From the NCBI GenBank assembly GCA_902493855.1, contig CABUQV010000002.1, positions 62,001 through 126,000 on the forward strand: a stretch of 64,000 bases of DNA, read 5' to 3'. The notes under the pieces were generated by a model. That model ran no database searches. It was not told the DNA's origin and was given only the letters and a program-made list of their open reading frames with translations. Position numbers and translations under genes: made by a program. This DNA comes from an uncultured Collinsella sp. (GTDB lineage: Bacteria; Actinomycetota; Coriobacteriia; Coriobacteriales; Coriobacteriaceae). Shown one piece after another: positions 53,131-62,915 of the stretch (position 1 is the first letter of the stretch; each line of letters opens with the position of its first letter).

Positions 53131-56100
53131 TTACTGCCTGTCGTGGAATAGCCCCCACTTTTCGTCTTCGATGTCTCCTTCAATTGATGACTTCACTTTT
53201 GACAGCCATTCTCTGTGTTTTAAATATGCAACACCTGCGGGCAGCTGAGCAGCAATCGAGTCAATCGCCTCAATCTCCTTGAGCTTTGCTGGAATAAAGC
53301 CTTTTTCAGGGGACCCGCTCATTGTAGATCGACGGAGATCCAAATGGTTGATCGATATCCCGTCTTTATCGAGCGTCAGAATGAGGGTGATAGCCCTAAC
53401 CCTCGCCTCGTCATTGCAATCGGACAAGGCCCAGCTTATTCTATCGAGACTATTTGCGTCGGCGATCCTTTCGCGGATGGTATATTCCAGGCGCTCCCAA
53501 AAAATATCGCTCGAGAGCGCGTTTGCATCATGAACGGGAAACAAAAAGGCTATTTCATACCTGCCGAGTGGTTTGCTCAGCGCTTCATCGATCATTGCTT
53601 TCAGCAGATTCCAAGCGTGATCGTCCTGGACGGTCCAAAACGAGCTGATTCTTCGCAGGAGATCGTGCCTTTGTCGGTAGTCGAGGTTGGCAGCGTATTC
53701 CAAAAAACGGTCAATCATTGAACTGTCAAGGCGTAAAAGGCAGCGTAGGAAAGCGAGGTTATAGTCGAAAGAAGGGCGTCCTTCAAGTGCGAGAAAATAC
53801 AGGTTGACAGCCGGTGAGGGATTGGATCCGAAGTACGAATCTAGAGCGGAGACGCGCTTTTCGTCTCCGCAGTTGCCGAAAAACCGCCAAACCTCATCAT
53901 TGTGTGTATGTTCGGAAAACCTAAAAGCATATTTGAGCATATAGCCAGGATGCTTTGGCTCGACTATCTCCAAATCTTCCAAGCAGAGATGCGTTCTGCC
54001 GTCATCGAGTCTTGCGAGGATCTCGTCGAGCTCCTCCTTGTCGGGCCCGCTCTTTATTGCTAGCAAATCAAGATAGTCAAACAGGGCCGGATGGTCACTC
54101 ACGTCGAGCACCGCGCCCAGCTCGTTTCTAAGGACCCTCCTGCCGATGGCTTCAGCAAGGTAATCAAGTGCTTCATACGGAACGGGGATCGTCGAGGGCA
54201 ACGATGCGATATTGCGTGCGATTATGCTTGAAGCGGTATCTGGGGTCCTTTTGGCAATTTCCAGAAGGACTTTTCCGATAGCCCTGCCCGACTCCCACTC
54301 TTTACCGGAAATCTCATAATCTTCGGCCAGCTTTCCCAGGGCTTCGGTCAGTCGTTCTAGCGGTAACTCTTCCGCGGATATTCTAGGTTCTTTCTCTTCG
54401 AGAGACCAAGAGTTCTCCAAGCCAAGCGCGTCGAATGTGCTCTGGCGGAACCCATCGAGGCTCAGAGGGGAGTTCTGCGCGCATGTTTCGTAAATCTGGT
54501 TGATGCTTAAGCCGCATGAAAGATCGGTTGTCGAGTCTTCGCTTATATATTTGGGGAATAGCTCTTCGATCCTCGAGAGCACCGAATGCATGTTTTCTGC
54601 GTGCTCCGCTTCAGGTTCTTTGCCATAGAACGAGAAGTGCTGCCGAAAGGTGGATTTAACTTGCCTGCTGAATTCGGTTTCGACTAGAACGGAGAGCGCC
54701 CGGAAGCAATGGGCGTGGAGCTCGGCCAACTCTGATGTGAAACTGAAGGTCAGGGTGTTGTATGTGTACGTTATGCCATTTTGCCAAACGCGCTGGGCCC
54801 TTGAAGAGAGGTATGAACTCGTCAAGACGATCAGACATGCTGCAACATTACGGGAATGCGATTGTTGATATTTTTGAGCGAGGGCATCGAGTTTGCTGTT
54901 TTCCAAATCGAATCCCGTACGATCGAGATCATAAGCGAAAGCACCGTCTGGTCCGCATGCCCAGTTGTACTCGGCCGCTCGCTCGGTGCCTCTTTCTACA
55001 CACGTCACGAACAACTCTAAGGCTGTTTGCGAATACTCGCTCGAGCTCATCAGGGATACGGAAATATGCAGGGGCATAGATCCGTCGGATGTCGAATTCA
55101 TGCCGAGAATATCTTCCGATACGTCAGCGCAAGCAGCGCTTTCGATGCGGTTTGAGGCAAAGGCGAACGCCTGTATGGGAAGGAGTTGATTGAATGTGAT
55201 TATGAACTGATCGGCAATTCGCGCATCCCGATTCTTAATTTCATCCCAAGCTTTCCCGCATTCCCTTCGAAGGTAGTCGTACACGCTCGCACTTCCGCAC
55301 ACTTCAGCCATTGACTTGGCGGCTTTGAGATACGGCGCGTTCGGCATTTCTGCGGTATGCAGAATGAAATCCGCAAAACTGCCGTTCCCTTCTTTTGCGA
55401 AGTGGCGGCATATCAAGAAGTCACGAAGATTCTGCTCTTCCATTCTTATGGCTAGCACGCCACCAGCGGAGGTAAGGATCGTGACGATTTCCTGGTCGTT
55501 CAATCTGGATGCAAAATCCCGAATCTCGGCATCGTCGTACTCCAGGCCCAAGAGTTCCTCGTAACAAGGGTCTCCTTCAATAAGATCGCAGCAATCGTAG
55601 ATTGCAAGGACCTCTGCGAGACGCTGCTCCCTGCTGGAGTACCCAGCTAAGGCGGAATTCATATAGATGTTCAGAAGATCGTATGGCTCTTGGATGGCTT
55701 CGAAATTGCCGTCTGCTATGGGGCTTGCTGCCATGATAGCCAAGCGCAGGTTTCCGTTTGCGATTGCCGATACTCTCTCCCTCAGTGCTAGGTTTTTTAT
55801 GTTGTATTCGGTCTCGAGTATCGCTTCAATGTTTTCCGCGGTTAGAGGCTCCAGCTCTATTTCTTTGAAATTTAGATAGCTGCCGATTTTCGCGGTCAAC
55901 TCGCTTCGGTGCATCTTCCTGCAGGTGAGGACAATCTTTAGCTTTTTGTTTTCCAAGCAGATTCCCAGCAAGTGCTCAAGTGACAGGTTGCCGTTTGCAT
56001 CATCGACCAGAAGGATAATGTTTTCCGACTCCGACAAAATCAGCTCAATATCATCGTCGAGATGCGACGAATACCTAGAGTCCAAGATCAGAAGATCCCA

Positions 56101-56787
56101 GTGATGCCGATTGCTGAATGAGAGGCATGCGTCGAGGGCGATCTTGGTTTTCCCCGATCCAGACTGCCCCTGAATCACTACTGCCCTACTTTGCTCTATC
56201 GATTCGATGATGCCTGAAAACTCGGAATCCCTGTGCATGAGGGGCTTCGACAGGTCGGTTGTGAAACGGCCGTTCAGGCTTCGCTCGATGAAGCGGTCTG
56301 GGGCGATGAATGACCCCTTTCCGAGCGGAATGCCCAAAACCGTATGCGCTAGCGCAGGGAATTTTCTATCAAGGTCGCTCGCAATTGTCTCTGGCCCGAT
56401 TATTTCTATCCGTGGATCGATGGCGCGGACTTCCTCGAGTACCAGAGGTGAAAGGCGAAAGTATGTGTGGCACAGGATGATTCGATCTATGAGTTGCGGA
56501 TCGATGCCGGTTTTGCTCCTGTCGAGGCAGTCTATAGCATCATTTAGCAGCTTATTGCGGATGTCGGATTTAGAGGTTGTGTATGCCGCGAAGATGTAGT
56601 GTCCATTCTCTCCTACGGAGTACATATCTGGCACTCCGGTCGTAGTTTTATCCGTGCCGCATTGGGATCCCAATTCAATGATGTTGTTAAGCGAATATCT
56701 CCTATATAGATACTGATTTGCTAGTGTTTGAAAACGCCCGCCTTCGATCTGCCTTAGCTCTTCTTGGATCTGATTTATATGGGACAT
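53131..56787 (-). CDS. Mrr-like nuclease domain/STAND NTPase with long helical C terminus
   Basis: 1218 residues. N-terminal restriction-endonuclease-like region (about 12-80): GGRFQTLANQYLYRRY, GTDKTTTGVPDMYS, YIFAAYTTS. Then a P-loop NTPase with Walker A GQSGSGKT (207-214) and Walker B IILLVDDAN (257-265), and about 850 residues of helical repeats, the layout of STAND antiviral sensors. The usual Glu of the nuclease ExT/ExK motif is Ala here (FAAYTT), so cleavage ability is doubtful. GC is lower than in the core. Function as a defence ATPase is inferred from architecture. Confidence 0.7.
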   Translation of the reverse strand: MSHINQIQEELRQIEGGRFQTLANQYLYRRYSLNNIIELGSQCGTDKTTTGVPDMYSVGENGHYIFAAYTTSKSDIRNKLLNDAIDCLDRSKTGIDPQLIDRIILCHTYFRLSPLVLEEVRAIDPRIEIIGPETIASDLDRKFPALAHTVLGIPLGKGSFIAPDRFIERSLNGRFTTDLSKPLMHRDSEFSGIIESIEQSRAVVIQGQSGSGKTKIALDACLSFSNRHHWDLLILDSRYSSHLDDDIELILSESENIILLVDDANGNLSLEHLLGICLENKKLKIVLTCRKMHRSELTAKIGSYLNFKEIELEPLTAENIEAILETEYNIKNLALRERVSAIANGNLRLAIMAASPIADGNFEAIQEPYDLLNIYMNSALAGYSSREQRLAEVLAIYDCCDLIEGDPCYEELLGLEYDDAEIRDFASRLNDQEIVTILTSAGGVLAIRMEEQNLRDFLICRHFAKEGNGSFADFILHTAEMPNAPYLKAAKSMAEVCGSASVYDYLRRECGKAWDEIKNRDARIADQFIITFNQLLPIQAFAFASNRIESAACADVSEDILGMNSTSDGSMPLHISVSLMSSSEYSQTALELFVTCVERGTERAAEYNWACGPDGAFAYDLDRTGFDLENSKLDALAQKYQQSHSRNVAACLIVLTSSYLSSRAQRVWQNGITYTYNTLTFSFTSELAELHAHCFRALSVLVETEFSRQVKSTFRQHFSFYGKEPEAEHAENMHSVLSRIEELFPKYISEDSTTDLSCGLSINQIYETCAQNSPLSLDGFRQSTFDALGLENSWSLEEKEPRISAEELPLERLTEALGKLAEDYEISGKEWESGRAIGKVLLEIAKRTPDTASSIIARNIASLPSTIPVPYEALDYLAEAIGRRVLRNELGAVLDVSDHPALFDYLDLLAIKSGPDKEELDEILARLDDGRTHLCLEDLEIVEPKHPGYMLKYAFRFSEHTHNDEVWRFFGNCGDEKRVSALDSYFGSNPSPAVNLYFLALEGRPSFDYNLAFLRCLLRLDSSMIDRFLEYAANLDYRQRHDLLRRISSFWTVQDDHAWNLLKAMIDEALSKPLGRYEIAFLFPVHDANALSSDIFWERLEYTIRERIADANSLDRISWALSDCNDEARVRAITLILTLDKDGISINHLDLRRSTMSGSPEKGFIPAKLKEIEAIDSIAAQLPAGVAYLKHREWLSKVKSSIEGDIEDEKWGLFHDRQ

Positions 56788-56899
56788 TTTGCTCCTCGCG
56801 GTAAATTCGCCTTTTGATTTCTCTTTTCTTACTCTAGTCCACCTAGCTCAGCAAGTCTTGCACGCTCGAGGGCCGAGTCGACGACGTCCTCGAAGTCGA

Positions 56900-57025
56900 G
56901 CCCCGCCGCATAGGCCCTCGGATAAGGCGAACGGAGGGCGCGTGACCCCGTCGGAAATGGCCGCCGTTAGGTGCGTGTTCGAGAGCTGCGCGGCGGAGCT
57001 GGATGGAGCCTGGGCAAGGCATTAG
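56900..57025 (+). pseudogene. Possible gene fragment between the two NTPase genes
   Basis: The stretch is GC-rich, unlike its left neighbour. A short open frame ends CVFESCAAELDGAWARH and could be the 3' end of a lost gene. No family recognised. The rest of 56788-57112 shows nothing convincing. Confidence 0.2.
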
Positions 57026-57112
57026 GGCATCCTCGTCCTTGTCGTAAGACTGCCATTAGAAGATCTTCTGCAAATCCTAAGCCACGTTTCAACTTGGCAA
57101 AAGCTGCGGATC

Positions 57113-58948
57113 CTAGATATCGGCAAGACATTCGAGACTCTTGGATATGGCATCGAAATAGATCCTTTGGTAATACTCCATGGTCTCGACCTTGCCGATC
57201 TCCGATCCGAGCCTCTCGGCCCAAGCTGCGAGGGCCTTCCTGCCCTCGCCCTCGAGCGAGACGGGGCGCGACCCCATGAGGCCGTTCGGAGAAAGGACCC
57301 TGTGAACAAGCTGAATATCTTCGGGAGGCATCTTCTCCATCGCGCTCGCGAAGAGGGAAGCGTCGAGGGAGATGAGCGATAGGATAGGCTCCGACCGGCC
57401 ATCTGATTTCGAGAAAGCCAGATAGAGCTTCTCCGCGAATTGGTCGGGGGCGTTTTTCAGGACGTTGCCAAGAGACTTCGAGTCCCGTTCGTGCAGCGTC
57501 GTCAAGGCGAGCTCCCTCAGCCTGTCGATCTCCTCTAAAGCTGGAATCTCATCCGTTCCGCCCGGATCGAAAGGAATATCCTGCCATACGACCCGATTCT
57601 TTTCGATTGATCTCACTGCAGACTCGGGATCCCGCCCGATGGAGGATTCCATCGCCTTGACGAGCGGCGCGACCCCTTCGGGAAAGGCGTCAGCAAATTC
57701 CCCCGCAATGCCTTTGACGGCACGCAGGGCGTCGGGATAGACGTCGAACGACAAGCCGCGGCTCCCGTCCCTGGGGACGATCCCGGCGATTATAGTCTCC
57801 ATCATGCCAGGGACATCGGCATTGTGGAAAGCGACGTATCTGATGCTGTCGATACATTCGATAGCTTTCCGCGCGGCCGGCCCGTCGGGATAAAAGGTCG
57901 AAAGGTAGTCTTCCAGGCAGAAACGGACATGCTCGGAATCGACCCCCTCGCACCTCTCGAAAAAGCGGGGGATGAAGTCCAGAGCGGCGTATTTGAGCCG
58001 GCGCGACTCGAAAATGCCACGCCTAAGGATGGAATCCTCCCGGCTTGACGGAGGCCCGATGCGCTCCCCCTTCGCCGCCCCCGCCGCAAAGCCGCAAGCC
58101 TCTTTGAAAACTGCCTTGGCAGACTCCGGGTCGGCGGGTTCAGTGAAGAACCCGGATTCCTTCATCCCGACCAGCACGGGGCGCATCTTGCTGAGGGATC
58201 GCAAGTTCGGCGATTCGCTTCTTTCAATCACCGAGACGGCATCCTCGAGCGCGCCTGGGTAGATGCCGCCCAGTACGTCTCCCAGAACACGTTCCACGAC
58301 CGAGTCGACCGAGGGCCTGAACCGGCACTTCCGCCAGACGGTCTTCTCGATGAGGCTCTCGTACTCCTTGGTCGTCCCCTTCTCCCCTTTCGGTCCCATC
58401 CCTTTCCTCCACTCCCCCTCGTTGCAGACGAGGAGGACCTTCTTCCTACAGCCGACGACGAGGTGGTCAACCGCCCCGAGCAGCTCCCGAAGGCCCATGT
58501 CGCACCTCTCCACGTCGTCTATGACGAGGAGGGTCTCGGGGCCGATGATGAGGTTCACGGCGTTCAGCGGCGCCATCTTGAGATCGACGCCCGCCTTCTT
58601 CTCCAGCTCCCTGACCTTCTTCCCGAGGAACGATATGCCCGTGTCCTTGGCGAACCCGACGAGCGAATCCCACTTGCCCCTCTCCCCGCCGGCCGCGCAC
58701 CCTATGGCGTATTTCGAGATGAAGCCAGACTCAATCGCCCCGCAGAGCTCCGCTAAGTCCTTGGCGCCGTAGGCGGACGCCACAACGACGGGATGCCGGC
58801 TCTCATCATCCTCCAGCTTCTCGGTCAGTGCGTGCTCGACGAAGTAGGTTTTCCCGCATCCCCATTCCCCGGTAAGCATCAGGGCGTACGGGTTCTCCTT
58901 GTCCGCGAGGTACTCCCTCACGACGCCGATGATATCGTTCTCGTCCAC
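57113..58948 (-). CDS. KAP-family P-loop NTPase
   Basis: 611 residues. Walker A GEWGCGKT (27-34) and Walker B LLVIDDVERC (140-149) match KAP/NACHT-type P-loop NTPases. Unlike classical KAP ATPases there is no clear transmembrane pair inserted in the NTPase domain. The C-terminal 400 residues are helical with no recognised effector. Such NTPases occur in anti-phage islands. It is divergent from a small membrane-protein gene (100 bp between starts), which may be its partner. Confidence 0.7.
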   Translation of the reverse strand: MDENDIIGVVREYLADKENPYALMLTGEWGCGKTYFVEHALTEKLEDDESRHPVVVASAYGAKDLAELCGAIESGFISKYAIGCAAGGERGKWDSLVGFAKDTGISFLGKKVRELEKKAGVDLKMAPLNAVNLIIGPETLLVIDDVERCDMGLRELLGAVDHLVVGCRKKVLLVCNEGEWRKGMGPKGEKGTTKEYESLIEKTVWRKCRFRPSVDSVVERVLGDVLGGIYPGALEDAVSVIERSESPNLRSLSKMRPVLVGMKESGFFTEPADPESAKAVFKEACGFAAGAAKGERIGPPSSREDSILRRGIFESRRLKYAALDFIPRFFERCEGVDSEHVRFCLEDYLSTFYPDGPAARKAIECIDSIRYVAFHNADVPGMMETIIAGIVPRDGSRGLSFDVYPDALRAVKGIAGEFADAFPEGVAPLVKAMESSIGRDPESAVRSIEKNRVVWQDIPFDPGGTDEIPALEEIDRLRELALTTLHERDSKSLGNVLKNAPDQFAEKLYLAFSKSDGRSEPILSLISLDASLFASAMEKMPPEDIQLVHRVLSPNGLMGSRPVSLEGEGRKALAAWAERLGSEIGKVETMEYYQRIYFDAISKSLECLADI

Positions 58949-59048
58949 CTTGATTGCTCCTTATCCGCCGTCTGCTTTCATCTTTATCCTTCCTATATTA
59001 TTCGGAGTTAGAATTATCGCCCCACGACGCTAAGCCGGTGACCATCCA

Positions 59049-59621
59049 GTGACTTTTGACAACTATATAGACATCGCCAATCTGATTGTCCAAGCATTCA
59101 TCGGACTCTTTACCTTGGGGACCTTGATTGCCGCATTGCGGCAAAGCAACCAGAACAAAAGGAACAGAGAGGACGACATCAAGCGACATCAGCAATCCCG
59201 CATATCGGCATGGTACGAAGATGGTCGAAACCGAACCGATCAGCCCGAGGACAATCGATTCGCCTGGCGGTTCGTCGTGCTTAGAAACGAAAGCGAGTCC
59301 CCCGTCTACGACGTAATCGTCACCCGCGTCGGGATTAGCGGAGCCGGCCCCTCTTTTAAAAGAGGTCCCAACCGTCCCACTTTTCCCGACCGCGCATGCG
59401 TCGGCACGCTTCCTCCTGGAGCATGGTACATATGGCTTCCGACGGAAGGGTCCGGAATGGGAGTGCGCACGGCGCCCGAAACGGCTTTCGTCGACGCGAA
59501 TGGGATTTCATGGGTTCGGCGAGGCAACGGAAGGCTCGAGGAATTCTCTATGGAGCCGACCTCGTTCTACAGGCTGTCCTTCCCCTTGGCCTGGCACGGA
59601 TGCAAGAAGCTGACCGAGTAA
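59049..59621 (+). CDS. Small membrane-anchored protein, unknown
   Basis: 190 residues from a GTG start. One N-terminal membrane segment (about 8-30; IANLIVQAFIGLFTLGTLIAA), a charged helix and a cytoplasmic beta-rich domain (about 70-190; FAWRFVVLRNESESPVYDVIV). Similar single-pass proteins occur in many bacterial islands. It is divergent from the KAP NTPase gene and could form a system with it; that is an inference from position only. Confidence 0.6.
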   Translation: MTFDNYIDIANLIVQAFIGLFTLGTLIAALRQSNQNKRNREDDIKRHQQSRISAWYEDGRNRTDQPEDNRFAWRFVVLRNESESPVYDVIVTRVGISGAGPSFKRGPNRPTFPDRACVGTLPPGAWYIWLPTEGSGMGVRTAPETAFVDANGISWVRRGNGRLEEFSMEPTSFYRLSFPLAWHGCKKLTE

Positions 59622-59780
59622 CCCCTTGGCATTATCGCTTCAAGCATTGGGTTTTCTGACCTAAGACGTGACCTTCCCAGGCCGTTCCGGAGAACGGGAA
59701 AGCCAGAAACAATCAGGTTTGCAGGGCAGCGATCGCGAGAGCAACTCCGCTTTTTTCGATGAACCATGAATTGAAGCGGG

Positions 59781-60167
59781 ATCAGTGCGCTCGCGAAGGC
59801 GGCGTGCGCCAAGTGGATGCGCGCCTGCTACGTGAGGCAGCCCGACCTGGAGGACCTTTGGCGCTACAGCAGGACGAGGCAGGGCGGCGAGCGCAAGCTG
59901 CTCAGGAAGTTCGGTGGGTACGGCCTGCTCGTGCTCGACGAGTGGCTGCCGAACAAGCCCGACGACCTGTTCAGGGCGATGCTGCTCGAGCTCATGGGAC
60001 TGCGCTGCGGTTCGTCCTCGACCGCCTTCTGCACGCAGTACGGGTCGAAGGACTGGCACGTCAGGCTGGGCGGCGAGGTTCACGCCGAGGCGATCATGGA
60101 CAGGATCGTGCACGGCACCGTCTGGCTAGAGATGGGGGACGTCAACATGCGCGACACATACGGCTGA
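59781..60167 (+). pseudogene. IS21-family istB remnant, fragment B
   Basis: The reading frame starts without a start codon context at the equivalent of the IstB Walker A region (ALAKAACAKWMRACYVRQPD), continues through the Walker B LLVLDEWLP and ends with RIVHGTVWLEMGDVNMR, the IstB C terminus. The N-terminal part and istA are absent. Fragment A at 52965-53082 matches its middle. Confidence 0.85.
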
Positions 60168-60264
60168 CGGTACTGAATGGACGGGGTGCGCAAATACTCA
60201 CATTTATCGGGTACGAGGTTTTCAACAACCGAAACAAGAGATTATGCTTGGCGCCAACGGAACC

Positions 60265-61335
60265 TCATAACCCGAACACCTTTGCCAGCTTCGGATGCCT
60301 CCGTGAAAGAGGAACAACCGCAGCAGCGAGCACGAGCGCATATGCTGAGGAACATACAAACACCGCATCGTGGGGCACGCTAGCGTCATAGATGCTCGGA
60401 CCTGCCCCGCCAAAAACACCGAAGGTAAAGACCACAACAAAAATCATGTGCGTCAGGTATACAACCGTGCTCGCATTCCTTATCGTGGGACACCCATTCC
60501 CAACGGAGACGCTCCTAGAGCAAAGCAGGAAGATGCCGCATGATGCCAGCGCGCAGAATGGAAGATGTTGGTCAGGGCTCAAGAGGACGCACCCTGCGAA
60601 GCCAAGAAGCAATGAAATGATTGGCCAAGTAGCAGAGAGGGCTCGGAGTTTCCTGGATCTCAATCCAAGACACATGCCGAGAGCAACGTAAAAGAACCCG
60701 AGAAAAAGTCCGTTACGAACATTAAGGAAAACCTTGAAGTAAGCAGACGTTGCGGCGGACAGCCATCCAGGGGCCCCGACCCAGATATTAAGGCACGACA
60801 GGCCCCAGCCGCAAAGAGCAAATAGGAGACCGCATAGTAAGACACATCTTGGACGTACCCCCCCCCGCAGCATTAGATAGACGAATCCGAACCCTACCGC
60901 TGCAGCGAGCAGATACCATAGCGGCCAGGAGAACACCGACTCGCCAACAAGCAAGAGGCCGCGGACCCATCGGACTGCAAACCCGGAAATACTCCACCCG
61001 TTAAGCCAGGCTCAGTAAGCATCAAGAGGAAAGAAGATAACCATCCATGTCAAATACAGTCGCAAAAGCTTGACCGCCGTCTTCCTGACCTTAGGCAAAC
61101 CCTGGGCATCAGCGCCAACCACATCGTGGTCAACCATACCCCTAAAACAAAGAAAACCCGAGGCAATGAAGAAAAAGGGGACAGCTATGTTCTCCATTGC
61201 CACAAGCAACGAGCCCACGATTCCTTCCGGGATGCCAAGGGGACGAGTATGGATCTCGACCACGACAAAGGCCATGAGAAGCTTTGCGATATCAATCCCC
61301 GGATATGTCAAGCGCTGCGCCTTTTCCCCACTCAT
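60265..61335 (-). pseudogene. Membrane acyltransferase (acyltransferase-3 family), interrupted
   Basis: Starts MSGEKAQRLTYPGIDIAKLL, with FFFIASGFLCFRG, typical of O-acyltransferases that modify surface glycans. After residue 107 an in-frame TGA (61012-61014) interrupts; the same frame continues for 249 codons with membrane segments (SWPLWYLLAAAVGF, TVVYLTHMIFVVV). A run of nine G (plus-strand C, 60858-60866) lies in the second part. Either a recent nonsense mutation, a sequencing error or a switched-off allele. It overlaps the flippase gene by 4 bp. Confidence 0.8.
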
Positions 61336-62915
61336 CGCTTTGCGACCTTATTGAGCACGAGTACCTTGGCCGCAAACCCTCGCACGATACCCCGTTCGTA
61401 GCCATTGAGGCCCCACTTGCCAACAAAGAACGCAAGCAAGACGAGGTACACCACGCCCCCGAGCAAGAAAAGCCAAACGGTGCCGTGACCCATTGGAAAA
61501 AGCCAGTACGCCACTCCCGAAACTGCAGTGCTCGCAACCCATGGAACCGCCAATGCAGCAATCTCACGCCAAAACAAGGCGATGTCCAACCCGGCGCGCT
61601 TTGCGTAATACCAATTCATAACGAGTCCGTTTCCAACGAACATACACACGCCGCTGCAGACCGCTACGGCAACGATGCCGAGCCTCGGCGCAAGCAGGAT
61701 GGATCCGGCGATGTTCACCGCAGAGAGGGCGAGATATATGATACCCCTGAAGTAATACTTGTTCTCGACCTGCAGAATCGTCAACCCAAGGTTCTGAGTA
61801 AGGTCAACGGTGAGAGGCAGCATGACAGCAAGGGCGATCCAATAAGCCTCCACATATGCGTCACCCGCCCAAAGCACGATGAAGTCAGGCCCGAGTACGA
61901 TAAAGCCGCCGAGGATAATAGCGCACATCAAGAACGTGATGCGCCCGACCTTGGCGAAAAGAGCCGAGATGGCAACATTATCGCGGTCACGGTGGTAGAG
62001 CTCAGAGACGCGCTGGAAGAAGACGCCGGCCACGGCCATGCCGGCTTGCATGTAGGCGCTGTATACCTGCGCGCCCACGGCGTAGACGGCAACCGAAGCA
62101 GAACCATAGAAATACGCCACGATGAGTTTGCTCGAAGACCAGAAGACCTGGTCGGCAACTGTCACCATGACAACAGCGACAGAGAAACCCAAAAGCCCCC
62201 GTACGAGCCGCTCATCCCAACCGTGGTACCTGTAGCTCACATGGAGGAACCCCTGCGCGAAGACTCGTTGCATGGTCGCGCAGAGAATATTCATGGCAAG
62301 GATGACGATGGTGATAACAAGCGCGTTAGGAAAGACCCGGCCGAGCACGAGAATCAGCACCGGCTGTGCCACCAGGGTCAAAAGCTGTGATCCTTTGAGG
62401 AAAACAAAGCGTTCGTTAGAGTTGATAGCGGCGATATTGATGGTGTTGTTGAAGGTAACGACCGTGTTTACCACGAGGACGCAAAGCATCACACAGCACT
62501 CATCCACCTGTCCGGGAGTGAAAGAGCCGGCATACACGGCCCTGAAGACAGGAATTATCCCCGCGACCACGAGAACGGCGAGAACGGAGAGTCCCCAGTA
62601 CAGTCGTTTGGCAATGGCAAGCGTGTTTTCCATCATACGTTCGTCGCCCTCGGCCTTATACATGCTGTAGTAGCGTCCTACACCTGCCGAAAGGACGCTA
62701 TTGATGGACACCACGTAAGACATGATGGGACCAACGGTCTGGTAGAGACCGTATTCGTCCTGTCCGATAATGGAAAGCAGAAGGGGAATGTAGAGAAAGT
62801 TGACGACGATTTGCACGAGCGTGTAAGCATACGAAATGACGATACCCTGCTTACGCCGTTTCGACGGACTCGCATCAGAAACACTCGAGAACATACGCTT
62901 AGACATGGGCATCAC
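61332..62915 (-). CDS. Wzx-like polysaccharide flippase
   Basis: 527 residues with about fourteen membrane segments, of the polysaccharide-biosynthesis branch of the MOP superfamily (GIVISYAYTLVQIVVNFLYI; IIGQDEYGLYQTVGPIMSYV). It would move lipid-linked sugar units to the outer face. It overlaps the glycosyltransferase gene by 17 bp and the acyltransferase by 4 bp, so the three belong to one operon. Confidence 0.88.
   Translation of the reverse strand: MMPMSKRMFSSVSDASPSKRRKQGIVISYAYTLVQIVVNFLYIPLLLSIIGQDEYGLYQTVGPIMSYVVSINSVLSAGVGRYYSMYKAEGDERMMENTLAIAKRLYWGLSVLAVLVVAGIIPVFRAVYAGSFTPGQVDECCVMLCVLVVNTVVTFNNTINIAAINSNERFVFLKGSQLLTLVAQPVLILVLGRVFPNALVITIVILAMNILCATMQRVFAQGFLHVSYRYHGWDERLVRGLLGFSVAVVMVTVADQVFWSSSKLIVAYFYGSASVAVYAVGAQVYSAYMQAGMAVAGVFFQRVSELYHRDRDNVAISALFAKVGRITFLMCAIILGGFIVLGPDFIVLWAGDAYVEAYWIALAVMLPLTVDLTQNLGLTILQVENKYYFRGIIYLALSAVNIAGSILLAPRLGIVAVAVCSGVCMFVGNGLVMNWYYAKRAGLDIALFWREIAALAVPWVASTAVSGVAYWLFPMGHGTVWLFLLGGVVYLVLLAFFVGKWGLNGYERGIVRGFAAKVLVLNKVAKR

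Noticed and set aside
59049..59621. Holin or phage gene
   Set aside because: One membrane segment and a beta-rich cytoplasmic domain do not fit a holin, and no phage structural genes are nearby.
61012..61014. Selenocysteine at the in-frame TGA of the acyltransferase
   Set aside because: The family has no selenoprotein members known to me, the position is not a redox Cys site, and no obvious SECIS hairpin follows.
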